Assembly: GCA_947630415.1 (NCBI GenBank)
Contig: CANRHM010000034.1
Location: 1-11,726, forward strand
Length of the DNA stretch: 11,726 nucleotides
Reading direction: 5' to 3'
DNA from: an uncultured Bacilli bacterium
GTDB taxonomy: Bacteria; Bacillota_I; Bacilli_A; RF39; UBA660
Of the stretch, positions 1 to 6,688 are shown one piece after another. How positions within the stretch are numbered: the stretch's first letter is position 1; the number at the start of each line of letters is the position of its first letter. The translations under genes and the position numbers were made by a program. Below the pieces are notes generated by a model. It saw nothing but the letters and a program-made list of their open reading frames with translations. It was not told where the DNA came from and ran no database searches.

Positions 1-1143
1 AAAAGAAGTGATTACTTAGATGCAGAAGCCGGTGAAAAAATAGATGAAAAAGATATCAACACGATGTGGGTATGGATTCCAAGATATAGTTATACCATAG
101 CAAGTGAAGATGGAATGAATTATTATGGAAAAAAGATAGAAGGTGCAAATAGTAATCCAACCCAAGCATTACCAGGAGAGATAGATGTAAAATTTATAAC
201 TAGTAGCGAGAAAGAAGGGGGAACAGCACAATACAAAGTAAGTGAAGGAAAAGCCACAAATTGGAGAACACCTGATGGATTTATCTTTGGAGAAGAACAA
301 TTAGAAGGATTCTGGTATGGAAAATTTGAGACAAGTAGTAAAGAGAAAACTTGTATAGCAGCACATGGTTCAGTGGATATGGAATGTGATATTGATACCG
401 TCATTCCAGAAATAAAACCAGGGGTAAATTCATGGAGAGGAATGCGAATATCCACAGCATTTATAGTATCTCAAAAAATGGTAACAGACTATGCAAATGA
501 ATATGGATTTAGTGGTGAAGAAATAGACACTCATATGAATAAGAATAGTGAATGGGGAGCAGTGGCTTACTTATCACAAAGTCAATATGGAAAATATCAT
601 GTAGATCAACAGGAAGTAGCTATGAATAGTTGTAATACTTACATGACAGGAGTCGCAGGATGTGATGATGCATATACTTCAACAAATGGATTAAAAGCAT
701 CAACGACCGGAAATATCACCGGAGTTTATGATATGAATGGTGGAGCATGGGAGTATGTCATGGGTGCATTAGATAATGGAAAAGGAAAGCCGAGAAGTGG
801 TTCTGATGCATCATATAATTCAGGATTTAATGGAGTATTAAATAGTGGTGATCCAGTATCTAATGGAAGAGATTTACCCAACGAAAAATATTATGATTTA
901 TATACTGATACTACCTCAGCAACAGCATGTAATGGAGGAGTATGTTATGGACATGCTTTATCAGAAACAGAAGGCTGGTACGGTGACAAACCATCTTTCA
1001 TAAATACTACGCAGTCGTGGTTTGTACGTGGCGGTTACTATGATTTTAGCTCGAATGCGGGCGTCTTTGCCTCGATCTACGGCCCTGGTAATGCGTTTGT
1101 TGGCGATTCGTTCCGCCTAGTGCTTGTTAGTTCTGGAGTATAG
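1..1143 (+). CDS. 5'-partial surface/secreted protein with FGE/C-type-lectin-like C-terminus; candidate DGR target
   Basis: The frame is open from base 1 with no start codon, so the gene begins upstream; the first internal ATG (64) lies in mid-domain. About 380 residues are visible. The C-terminal part has the pattern of the formylglycine-generating-enzyme/C-type-lectin fold: a GVYDMNGGAWEYVMG block near residue 241 (compare GNVWEW) and WFVRGG near residue 340, then SSNAG and DSFRLVLV before the stop. Paired cysteines (TCIAAHG...MECD; NSC...AGC; ACNGGVC) suggest disulfides and an extracytoplasmic location. The last ~120 bases differ sharply in composition from the rest of the gene (see the variable-region entry). 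A terminator follows at 1181. What the protein binds cannot be told. Family assignment rests on remembered motifs; a plain FGE-like lipoprotein or phage-type tail or display protein is possible. Confidence 0.75.
   Translation, partial: KRSDYLDAEAGEKIDEKDINTMWVWIPRYSYTIASEDGMNYYGKKIEGANSNPTQALPGEIDVKFITSSEKEGGTAQYKVSEGKATNWRTPDGFIFGEEQLEGFWYGKFETSSKEKTCIAAHGSVDMECDIDTVIPEIKPGVNSWRGMRISTAFIVSQKMVTDYANEYGFSGEEIDTHMNKNSEWGAVAYLSQSQYGKYHVDQQEVAMNSCNTYMTGVAGCDDAYTSTNGLKASTTGNITGVYDMNGGAWEYVMGALDNGKGKPRSGSDASYNSGFNGVLNSGDPVSNGRDLPNEKYYDLYTDTTSATACNGGVCYGHALSETEGWYGDKPSFINTTQSWFVRGGYYDFSSNAGVFASIYGPGNAFVGDSFRLVLVSSGV
1009..1131 (+). other. Candidate variable region (VR) of a diversity-generating retroelement
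   Basis: From about 1009 to the end of the gene GC rises to about 50% (60 of 120 bases at 1021-1140), against about 35% upstream, and adenine falls to about 13%. Codons at 1036-1047, 1075-1092 and 1096-1107 are almost all NNY (TAC TAT GAT TTT; ATC TAC GGC CCT GGT AAT; TTT GTT GGC GAT). That is what adenine-specific mutagenesis of AAY codons leaves behind. Between them are A-poor, apparently fixed segments (GCG GGC GTC TTT GCC TCG; TCG TTC CGC CTA GTG CTT). The site matches the ligand-facing part of known DGR C-type-lectin targets and sits at the extreme 3' end of the gene, as DGR VRs do. No template repeat or reverse transcriptase lies in this window, so the call is inference. Confidence 0.6.
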
Positions 1144-1180
1144 AGGTGTAATTTGTCAAGTTAACCAATAAATTATGTTT

Positions 1181-1214
1181 AAAAATCAGTAGGAATTCTC
1201 TTACTGGTTTTTCT
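1181..1214 (+). terminator. Rho-independent terminator after the FGE/lectin-like gene
   Basis: AAAAATCAGTA (1181-1191) pairs with TACTGGTTTTT (1202-1212) with one G-U pair. The 10-nt loop contains GAATTC, and a T-rich tract follows. Confidence 0.8.
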
Positions 1215-1246
1215 TTTACCAATTTTTAGTAAATAGAAAAGAGTTG

Positions 1247-1275
1247 TTTACACAAACTAATGTTTGCGGTATGAT
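1247..1275 (+). promoter_or_regulatory. SOS-type promoter: TTTACA-17-TATGAT with a LexA-like dyad in the spacer
   Basis: A -35 TTTACA (1247-1252) and -10 TATGAT (1270-1275) are 17 bp apart. The first 14 spacer bases (1253-1266) form CAAACtaatGTTTG, an inverted repeat with a 4-nt centre, the layout of the Gram-positive LexA/DinR box (consensus CGAACNNNNGTTCG) with C/G-to-A/T changes at the second position of each arm. A repressor here would block RNA polymerase. Placement in front of a Y-family polymerase makes SOS control the simplest reading; LexA binding is inferred. Confidence 0.6.
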
Positions 1276-1281
1276 GAAGAT

Positions 1282-1287
1282 GGTGAT
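1282..1287 (+). promoter_or_regulatory. Ribosome binding site deciding the polymerase start at 1292
   Basis: GGTGAT ends 4 nt before ATG 1292 and matches the 3' half of the anti-SD pairing sequence. Earlier in-frame starts (TTG 1244, ATG 1271) lie inside the -35 and -10 boxes and could not be transcribed from this promoter. The leader would be only about 10 nt. Confidence 0.5.
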
Positions 1288-1291
1288 GAAG

Positions 1292-2548
1292 ATGGAACGC
1301 ATTTATCTTTGTATTGATTTAAAGACTTTCTATGCTTCTGTTGAATGCGTTGAAAGAGGATTAGATCCTTTTAGAACCGATTTGGTCGTGGCTGATATTA
1401 CGCGTTCTAAAGGGGCTATTTGTTTAGCGGTGTCACCTAAAATAAAAGAGCGGGGAATAAGGAATCGTTGTAGAATATGGGAAATACCGAAAGAAGTACA
1501 TCCGATTATTGCCAAACCGCGCATGAAAAAATATATGGAGTATGCTACTTCTATTTATGGTATTTATTTAAAATACATCGATAAAGAAGATATTCATCCT
1601 TATTCTATCGATGAGATGTTTTTAGATGTGACTTCCTATTTGAATCTTTATCATAAAACACCTATCGAGATGGGCAAAATGCTCATGACTGAGATTTATA
1701 AAAAGACAGGTATTTCTTCTGCTTGTGGAATAGGGACCAATCTTTATTTAGCCAAAGTAGCTCTTGATATTTTGGCTAAAAAAGAGGTAAGTCATATCGC
1801 TTATTTAGATGAAAAACGTTACCAAGAACTTTTATGGAATCATGTTCCTTTAACGGACTTTTGGCGGATTAGTACAGGAACTGAAAATCATTTACATAAA
1901 CTCCATATTAGAACGATGTACGACATTACTCAAACAAATGAAAAACTTTTATATAAAGAGTTTGGTATTAATGCCCTTTTTCTAATTGATCATGCTTGGG
2001 GAAGAGAAGATTGTACCATTGCGGATATTAAAAAGTACCATCCTAAAGCAAAGTCTATATCGAATAGTCAAATTTTGTTTCGGGACTATTCGACCATTGA
2101 TGCAAGAATTGTACTTACTGAAATGATCGATGATTTGGTTTTGCAATTGGTGGAAGAGAATAAAGTAACGAATGGAATTGGTCTTTATATTGGATACTCT
2201 AAAGATACGCTTCCGCCTTTAAAGATGAATATAAAGTTAAAAGAAGCCACTTCTAGTTATCGAACGATTATGAAAAGAGTACTGGAAGAGTATGATTATC
2301 ATATTAATGAAAATGCGTTGGTGCGTAGAATGGGTGTTACTTTCTTCGATGTAGAATCAAAGACGTATGAACAGTTAAATCTTTTTTCTACTTTAGAAGA
2401 AGAAAAGAAAGATTCTAAGTTAGAACAAGTGATGGTCTCTTTAAAACATCGTTTTGGAAAGAATGCTATTTTAAGAGCCATTAGTTATCAGCAAGGAGCG
2501 ACGCAAAAAGAAAGAAATAAATTAATAGGAGGACACAATGCAGAGTAG
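1292..2548 (+). CDS. Y-family DNA polymerase, UmuC/UvrX-like (translesion synthesis)
   Basis: A 418-residue lesion-bypass polymerase. The N-terminus MERIYLCIDLKTFYASVE carries catalytic Asp9 and a tyrosine (Tyr14) at the steric-gate position, as in UmuC rather than DinB (Phe). The second catalytic motif SIDE gives Asp107-Glu108. A palm/fingers core is followed by a thumb region (KVALDILAKK, DFWRIS) and a little-finger domain, and the length is normal. The frame stays open back to TTG 1244, but that codon is in the -35 box, and family alignment supports ATG 1292. The gene overlaps the YolD-like gene by 11 bp, the usual partner of UvrX-type polymerases in Bacillota. The SOS-type promoter directly upstream predicts DNA-damage induction. 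UvrX or YqjW-type naming cannot be decided here. Confidence 0.93.
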   Translation: MERIYLCIDLKTFYASVECVERGLDPFRTDLVVADITRSKGAICLAVSPKIKERGIRNRCRIWEIPKEVHPIIAKPRMKKYMEYATSIYGIYLKYIDKEDIHPYSIDEMFLDVTSYLNLYHKTPIEMGKMLMTEIYKKTGISSACGIGTNLYLAKVALDILAKKEVSHIAYLDEKRYQELLWNHVPLTDFWRISTGTENHLHKLHIRTMYDITQTNEKLLYKEFGINALFLIDHAWGREDCTIADIKKYHPKAKSISNSQILFRDYSTIDARIVLTEMIDDLVLQLVEENKVTNGIGLYIGYSKDTLPPLKMNIKLKEATSSYRTIMKRVLEEYDYHINENALVRRMGVTFFDVESKTYEQLNLFSTLEEEKKDSKLEQVMVSLKHRFGKNAILRAISYQQGATQKERNKLIGGHNAE

Positions 2549-2849
2549 AGTCGATCGAGCTTCTCAGTTTTTACCTTTCGATGCCCTAAAAGGATTTCAT
2601 GAAATGCTAGAACTGCAAGAAAAAAGAAATCTTTTAGAACAAGAGAAGACGTATCAAAACCTAGAAAATATTTTACTTTCATTAAGAAAAGATGATAAAG
2701 TAAAAGTAGCCTATTATTATGATTTAGAATATTTAGAAACAATTGGGCTTGTAAAAGAAGTCAATTATAAAAAAAAGACACTTTTGGTTTCAAGAAGTGA
2801 AATTCCTTTTCAAGATATTGTTTTAATTGAAAGGAAAAATAGTATTTAA
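2538..2849 (+). CDS. YolD-like protein
   Basis: A 103-residue protein with the family signature DRASQFLPFDALKGF near its N-terminus (residues 6-20), a helical middle, and a short beta-rich C-terminal half (KVKVAYYYDLEYLETIGLVKEV) typical of YolD-like proteins. In Bacillus such genes pair with UvrX-type polymerases and are thought to act as UmuD-like partners; that role is known only by association. The start ATG 2538 lies within the polymerase gene (11-bp overlap), with AGGAGG 6 nt before it, so the two are translationally coupled. Confidence 0.88.
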   Translation: MQSRVDRASQFLPFDALKGFHEMLELQEKRNLLEQEKTYQNLENILLSLRKDDKVKVAYYYDLEYLETIGLVKEVNYKKKTLLVSRSEIPFQDIVLIERKNSI

Positions 2850-2872
2850 AAGTAAGGAAGGAGGAGAGTAAG

Positions 2873-3760
2873 ATGATTTTGAATGTAAGTGGAAGATGCG
2901 ATATTGTAGCCTTCTACAGTGAGTGGTTTATGAATCGTTATCGTGAAGGATATGTAGATGTAAGAAATCCCTTTAATCCAAAACTAGTGAGTCGTATTCG
3001 TTTTGATAATGTGGATGCCATTTTATTTTGTACTAAGAATCCAAGACCTATCTTAAAATACATCGAAGAAATTGATAAGCCTATTCTTTTTCATGTTACC
3101 TTAACTCCTTATAAAAAAGAGATTGAACCAGGTGTTCCTTCTAAAAAAGAAGTCATTGAAGATATTAAAATTCTATCTCGAAAGATTGGTATTGATAACT
3201 TGGTAGTACGGTATGATCCTATTTTTTTAAGTGAAGATTATTCGGTTTCCTATCATCAAAAGGCCTTTGAGAAAATGTGTTCCCTTTTAGAGGGCTCTGT
3301 TAAAACAATCGTTGTTTCTTTTATAGATATCTATAAAAATGTACTACGTAATAGATCCATTTTAAAGTTTCGTGAGTTTACAGAAGAAGACTATAAGGCC
3401 ATAGGTACTTCCTTTAGTGAAAGTGCTAAAAGACATGGAATGACCGTTCAAACTTGTTATGAAAAACGTAATTTAGAAGAATATGGTTTTAAAGTAGATA
3501 CGTGTATATCTCCTATTAAAGCTTTTGAATTAACTGGAAAAACGTATAAGCCATGGACCGCTCGTAAAGAAGGAAAATGTGGATGTGTAGAAATGGTCGA
3601 TATTGGGGTTTATAACAGTTGTAGGCATTTTTGTAAATATTGCTATGCAAACTATGATGAGAGGCAAGTCGATAAAAACGTTAAAAACCATGATCCTAAG
3701 TCTTCTTTACTAGTAGGAAGCCATCAAATAGATGAAGTAATTAAAGAACGGATAAAGTAG
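2873..3760 (+). CDS. DUF1848 family protein, radical-SAM-like with C-terminal cysteine cluster
   Basis: A 295-residue protein matching the DUF1848 pattern: an N-terminal SGRCDI block (Cys9), FCTKNPRPI (Cys53), FHVTLTPY, VVRYDPIF, and a C-terminal KCGC (Cys236, Cys238) followed by SCRHFCKYCYAN. The last block has C-x3-C-x2-C spacing (Cys250, Cys254, Cys257), the spacing that ligates the [4Fe-4S] cluster of radical SAM enzymes, but placed at the C-terminus instead of the start of the barrel. The biochemical function of the family is not established. A strong AAGGAGG precedes ATG 2873, and the gene follows yolD by 23 bp in the SOS-type operon, which suggests a link to DNA damage. Family call is firm; radical chemistry and repair role are inference. 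Confidence 0.85.
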   Translation: MILNVSGRCDIVAFYSEWFMNRYREGYVDVRNPFNPKLVSRIRFDNVDAILFCTKNPRPILKYIEEIDKPILFHVTLTPYKKEIEPGVPSKKEVIEDIKILSRKIGIDNLVVRYDPIFLSEDYSVSYHQKAFEKMCSLLEGSVKTIVVSFIDIYKNVLRNRSILKFREFTEEDYKAIGTSFSESAKRHGMTVQTCYEKRNLEEYGFKVDTCISPIKAFELTGKTYKPWTARKEGKCGCVEMVDIGVYNSCRHFCKYCYANYDERQVDKNVKNHDPKSSLLVGSHQIDEVIKERIK

Positions 3761-3771
3761 AGGTGTCATTT

Positions 3772-4128
3772 ATGATGAATCCAAAGATAAATATTTTAGT
3801 ACGTATTATCGGTTTAATCCCTGTAATTTTGTTTTTAGTGTGGGCTTTATTTAAAAATGAATTCCTTTTTCAAATCTTTATTTTATTCTTTTTAGGTTGT
3901 TCCTTGGTAAGAGAGGGAGAACTTATTTGTCTATTATTAGAAAAAGAAAAGATAGCTCAGTTTTTGCATCGCCTTTTTGGACTTATCTTTCTGGGCTATT
4001 GGTTTTTCTTTTTAATCGTGGTAGATTACATCAGTTTTCAAAAGAATGAAATCACACTTATTCTATTTTCGCTTATCTTTTGGGTAGCAGGCATCTTTTT
4101 AGCTCGTAAACTTTTGTCTAAAAAATAA
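3772..4128 (+). CDS. Small four-helix membrane protein, function unknown
   Basis: About 118 residues, almost entirely hydrophobic, with four likely membrane segments: roughly ILVRIIGLIPVILFLVWALF, FLFQIFILFFLGCSLV, LFGLIFLGYWFFFLIVV and ITLILFSLIFWVAGIFLA, ending in a basic tail KLLSKK. The frame also opens at GTG 3763, but that codon is part of the AGAGGTG ribosome site, so ATG 3772 (or 3775) is the better start. It begins 11 bp after the DUF1848 gene and is probably cotranscribed with the SOS cassette. It resembles the small DUF3953-like membrane proteins of Bacillota only in general appearance, and I do not assign a family. Confidence 0.75.
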   Translation: MMNPKINILVRIIGLIPVILFLVWALFKNEFLFQIFILFFLGCSLVREGELICLLLEKEKIAQFLHRLFGLIFLGYWFFFLIVVDYISFQKNEITLILFSLIFWVAGIFLARKLLSKK

Positions 4129-4187
4129 AGATTACTTATTTTATTCAAGAAAAGTAGAAATACTTTGATACAATAGAAGAGAAAGAA

Positions 4188-4832
4188 GTGATTCATTTGA
4201 AAAAAGAATATCAAGCTTATTTAAAAGAAAAACCAAAATTCGATAAAGCAACTTTTTTTGGAATTATTTTATTATTAGTTGTTTTTAGTGGTATTTTTGG
4301 CTTTGTATACGAGTACATTTTTTATTTTTTTAATGGCGGTATGAAGACTTTTTATTGGCGAGGTGGAAACTTCTTACCTTGGATTAATATTTATGCTTAT
4401 GGGGCTTTAGGAATTTACTTTTTAACTTTTCGATATCGCGATAAACCATGGAAAGTCTTTTTATTAAGTATGTTGATTTGTGGGGTGTTGGAGTTTTTAT
4501 CGGGATACGTCATGTATACGTTTTTTGATGGGTGGCGTTGCTGGGACTACAATACCGAAATTTTAAATTTTGGAAACATTGGTGGATTTGTCTGCCTAAG
4601 AAGTGTTACTTTCTTTGGCTTTTCAGGACTTTTATTAATCTATGGTATGCTTCCGTTTCTTTTCTTCTTAGCAAAGAAGTTAACTAAGAAAGTCTTTTTG
4701 ACTATTTCTATATCGTTGTTTGCTATTTTCATGATCGATGACTTATACAACTTGATTATTGTTCCACTTTTCCATACACCGGGTGCACTAGAGATTTATC
4801 GAAATTTAGGAATGCCTTTAATGAAATATTGA
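4188..4832 (+). CDS. Putative ABC transporter permease, CmpB-type integral membrane protein
   Basis: Up to 214 residues with about five or six membrane segments. Recognisable blocks are FGFVYEYIFYFFNGG (residues ~37-51), NIYAYGALGIYF, and NFGNIGGFVCLRSVTFFGF (~127-145), matching the family consensus N-G-N-I-G-G-x-[IV]-C-L followed by a WG-like turn. A DGWRCWDY block precedes it. The family is annotated as a putative ABC transporter permease (CmpB) but its transport role is unproven. Start choice: GTG 4188 has a poor SD, while TTG 4197 sits 8 nt after AAGAAGTG and may be the true start (211 residues). It follows the SOS operon by 60 bp with a TACAAT -10-like box at 4169; a terminator at 4889 closes the unit. 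Confidence 0.8.
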   Translation: MIHLKKEYQAYLKEKPKFDKATFFGIILLLVVFSGIFGFVYEYIFYFFNGGMKTFYWRGGNFLPWINIYAYGALGIYFLTFRYRDKPWKVFLLSMLICGVLEFLSGYVMYTFFDGWRCWDYNTEILNFGNIGGFVCLRSVTFFGFSGLLLIYGMLPFLFFLAKKLTKKVFLTISISLFAIFMIDDLYNLIIVPLFHTPGALEIYRNLGMPLMKY

Positions 4833-4861
4833 TAGTTAACTATTAGTTAACCAGTGTTAAC
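4832..4861. repeat. Three phased GTTAAC palindromes between convergently spaced units
   Basis: GTTAAC occurs at 4835-4840, 4846-4851 and 4856-4861, spaced 11 and 10 bp start to start, so all lie on one face of the helix. The first is the core of a 12-bp perfect palindrome, ATAGTTAACTAT (4832-4843). They lie just after the CmpB-type gene and upstream of trxB; an operator cluster is possible. Confidence 0.4.
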
Positions 4862-4888
4862 ATAAAAAAACAATGTCAAATAAAGTCT

Positions 4889-4928
4889 AAAGAGGGGGAT
4901 TTGCTTGCAATCTTCCTCTTTCTTTTTT
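4889..4928 (+). terminator. Rho-independent terminator before trxB
   Basis: AAAGAGGGGGATT (4889-4901) pairs over 13 bp, with two G-U pairs, with AATCTTCCTCTTT (4909-4921). The loop is 7 nt (TGCTTGC) and a C plus T-run follows. It ends the upstream membrane-protein transcript and could alternatively act as a leader hairpin for trxB, whose start is 30 bp downstream; no clear promoter lies between. Confidence 0.85.
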
Positions 4929-4958
4929 AAAATGAAATTAGATTAGGAAGGTGTTATC

Positions 4959-5855
4959 ATGTACGATACCATTATTGTAGGAGCAGGTCCAGCAGGACTT
5001 ACTTGTGCTCTTTATTTATTAAGAGCAAATAAAAAAGTTTTAGTATTAGAAGCTAAAAGTTATGGAGGACAGATTGTAACTGCTAGTAAGGTGGAAAACT
5101 ATCCTGGAATTCCATCCATTTCAGGAGTGGATTTTGCAGATAATCTCTATAAACAAGTTAAAGACTTAGGCGTAGAACTTAAATTTGAAACCGTATTAAA
5201 AATTGAAGAAGATAGAACCGTGATTACGGCTAAAAATAAGTATCAAGGAAAAACCGTCGTCATTGCAACGGGAGCAGAAAACAGAAAACTAAGTATCGAT
5301 AATGAAGAATTATTTGTAGGAAAAGGTGTTTCGTATTGTGCTAGTTGTGATGGAGCATTATTTAAGAATAAAAATGTAGCCGTTATTGGGGGAGGAAATA
5401 CCGCTTTACAAGATGCTTTATATCTATCAGATATTGCGAAGAAAGTCTATATCGTTCACCGAAGAGATGAATTTAGGGGAGAAAAAAGAAGTGTTTCTAA
5501 GTTAAAAGAAAAAGAAAACGTCGAGTTTGTAATGAACGCCAATGTGGAATCTTTAAATGGTAAAGAAAAACTTGAAAGTATTACCGTTAAAGATTTAGAA
5601 GGAAAAGAGACTGAGATTAAAGTAGCAGGTGCCTTCATTGCAATTGGACAAGCACCTCGAAATGAACTCTTTATGAACGTGGTCGATTTGAATGAAAGAG
5701 GCTATATTGAGTCAGTTGATGGTGTTCATACCAAGACGGATAAAATCTATGTTGCAGGGGACACCCGAGTAAAAGAATTAAGACAACTTACCACCGCTGT
5801 AAGCGACGGTAGTATTGCTGCTGTAACCGCAATAAGAGAAATGTCGGAGGATTAA
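4959..5855 (+). CDS. trxB: Thioredoxin reductase (NADPH)
   Basis: A 298-residue flavoprotein that passes electrons from NADPH through FAD to thioredoxin in the cytoplasm. The N-terminal FAD-binding GAGPAG is at residues 8-13 and EAKSYGGQI at 31-39. The redox-active CASC (Cys127, Cys130) is followed by DG. The NADPH Rossmann motif GGGNTA is at 144-149 and the NADPH-specificity HRRDEFR at 166-172. The second FAD motif GDTR (266-269) is followed by RQLTTAVSDG. Length is slightly below the usual 305-320 but all motifs are present. The SD AGGAAGGTG is well placed before ATG 4959. It is followed after 1 bp by the SDR gene, so the two form an operon. Confidence 0.96.
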   Translation: MYDTIIVGAGPAGLTCALYLLRANKKVLVLEAKSYGGQIVTASKVENYPGIPSISGVDFADNLYKQVKDLGVELKFETVLKIEEDRTVITAKNKYQGKTVVIATGAENRKLSIDNEELFVGKGVSYCASCDGALFKNKNVAVIGGGNTALQDALYLSDIAKKVYIVHRRDEFRGEKRSVSKLKEKENVEFVMNANVESLNGKEKLESITVKDLEGKETEIKVAGAFIAIGQAPRNELFMNVVDLNERGYIESVDGVHTKTDKIYVAGDTRVKELRQLTTAVSDGSIAAVTAIREMSED

Positions 5856-5856
5856 A

Positions 5857-6600
5857 ATGTTAGGATTAGAAAATAAAGTCGTTGTAATAACGGGAGGTAC
5901 AAGGGGAATTGGTTTTGAAACGGTTCGTGCTTTTTTAGAACAAAGAGCAAAAGTAATTCTTTTTGGATCTAGAAAAGAAACGGTCGACGAAGCACTTTCC
6001 AAGTTAGCAAATGAAGGATATGTTGTCAAGGGCTATTATCCGGATTTATCTAATTATGATGAAGTCGAATCCACCTTTGCTAAGATCTATCAAGAGGAAG
6101 GAAAAATTGATATCTTAATCAACAATGCGGGTATTTCAGCGAATAAAAAAATCGAAGAAACTACTGCACTTGATTTTGAAAAAATTATGGATATCAATGT
6201 TCAATCGATGTTTAATACCATTAAAGCGGTGACTCCTTATATGAAGGAAGCCCATAAAGGAGTCATTTTAAATACGAGTTCGATTGTAAGTATTTATGGA
6301 CAACCTTCTGGAGTAGGATACCCTGCTAGTAAGTTTGCTGTGAATGGGCTAACCAAATCACTAGCAAGAGAACTAGCCCCTTTCCAAATCCGTGTTAATG
6401 CCGTGGCACCTGGAATTACTAAAACCGACATGGTTGCTTCTCTTCCTAAAGAAATGATTGAGCCTTTAATTAAAACGGTTCCTTTAGGAAGAATTGGAGA
6501 ACCTCGTGATATTGCCAATGCCTTTCTCTTTTTAGCAAGCGATATGGCAGACTACATTACCGGTGTCGTTTTACAAGTCGATGGACTTGCTACGAATTAA
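5857..6600 (+). CDS. fabG: Short-chain dehydrogenase/reductase, FabG-type (3-oxoacyl-ACP reductase-like)
   Basis: A 247-residue classical SDR. The cofactor motif TGGTRGIG spans residues 12-19, with Arg39 after the second strand favouring NADPH. NNAG is at 89-92. The catalytic tetrad is Asn114, Ser142, Tyr155 and Lys159 (YPASK). The C-terminal part reads VNAVAPGITKTDM, PLGRIGEPRDIANAFLFLASD, ITGVVLQVDG, closely following FabG. The gene starts 1 bp after trxB with GGAGG inside the trxB end, so the pair is cotranscribed, and a terminator follows directly. The linkage to trxB rather than to fatty acid genes means another carbonyl substrate cannot be excluded; the symbol is family-level. Confidence 0.85.
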   Translation: MLGLENKVVVITGGTRGIGFETVRAFLEQRAKVILFGSRKETVDEALSKLANEGYVVKGYYPDLSNYDEVESTFAKIYQEEGKIDILINNAGISANKKIEETTALDFEKIMDINVQSMFNTIKAVTPYMKEAHKGVILNTSSIVSIYGQPSGVGYPASKFAVNGLTKSLARELAPFQIRVNAVAPGITKTDMVASLPKEMIEPLIKTVPLGRIGEPRDIANAFLFLASDMADYITGVVLQVDGLATN

Positions 6601-6601
6601 T

Positions 6602-6629
6602 AAGAGATAAAAAAACTTATCTCTTTTTT
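6602..6629 (+). terminator. Rho-independent terminator of the trxB-fabG operon
   Basis: AAGAGATAA (6602-6610) and TTATCTCTT (6617-6625) form a perfect 9-bp stem with a 6-nt loop (AAAAAC), followed by TTTT. Confidence 0.88.
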
Positions 6630-6688
6630 CAGTCGTGTCAAGTTAATAATTGTATCTTCATGTTAGAAAATGGAAAAAGAAAAAAATA

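Noticed and set aside
1154..1164. TGTCAAGTTAA repeated at 6636-6646 after another gene end
   Set aside because: An 11-mer shared once in 11.7 kb of AT-rich DNA is not improbable, and the flanks do not match.
1181..1214. Hairpin after the variable region as a DGR-type recombination hairpin
   Set aside because: The stem is AT-rich with a 10-nt loop and a T-run, so an ordinary terminator explains it; known DGR hairpins are GC-rich with tetraloops.
1244..1291. N-terminal extension of the polymerase from TTG 1244 or ATG 1271
   Set aside because: These codons lie within the -35 and -10 elements, and the conserved family N-terminus begins at 1292.
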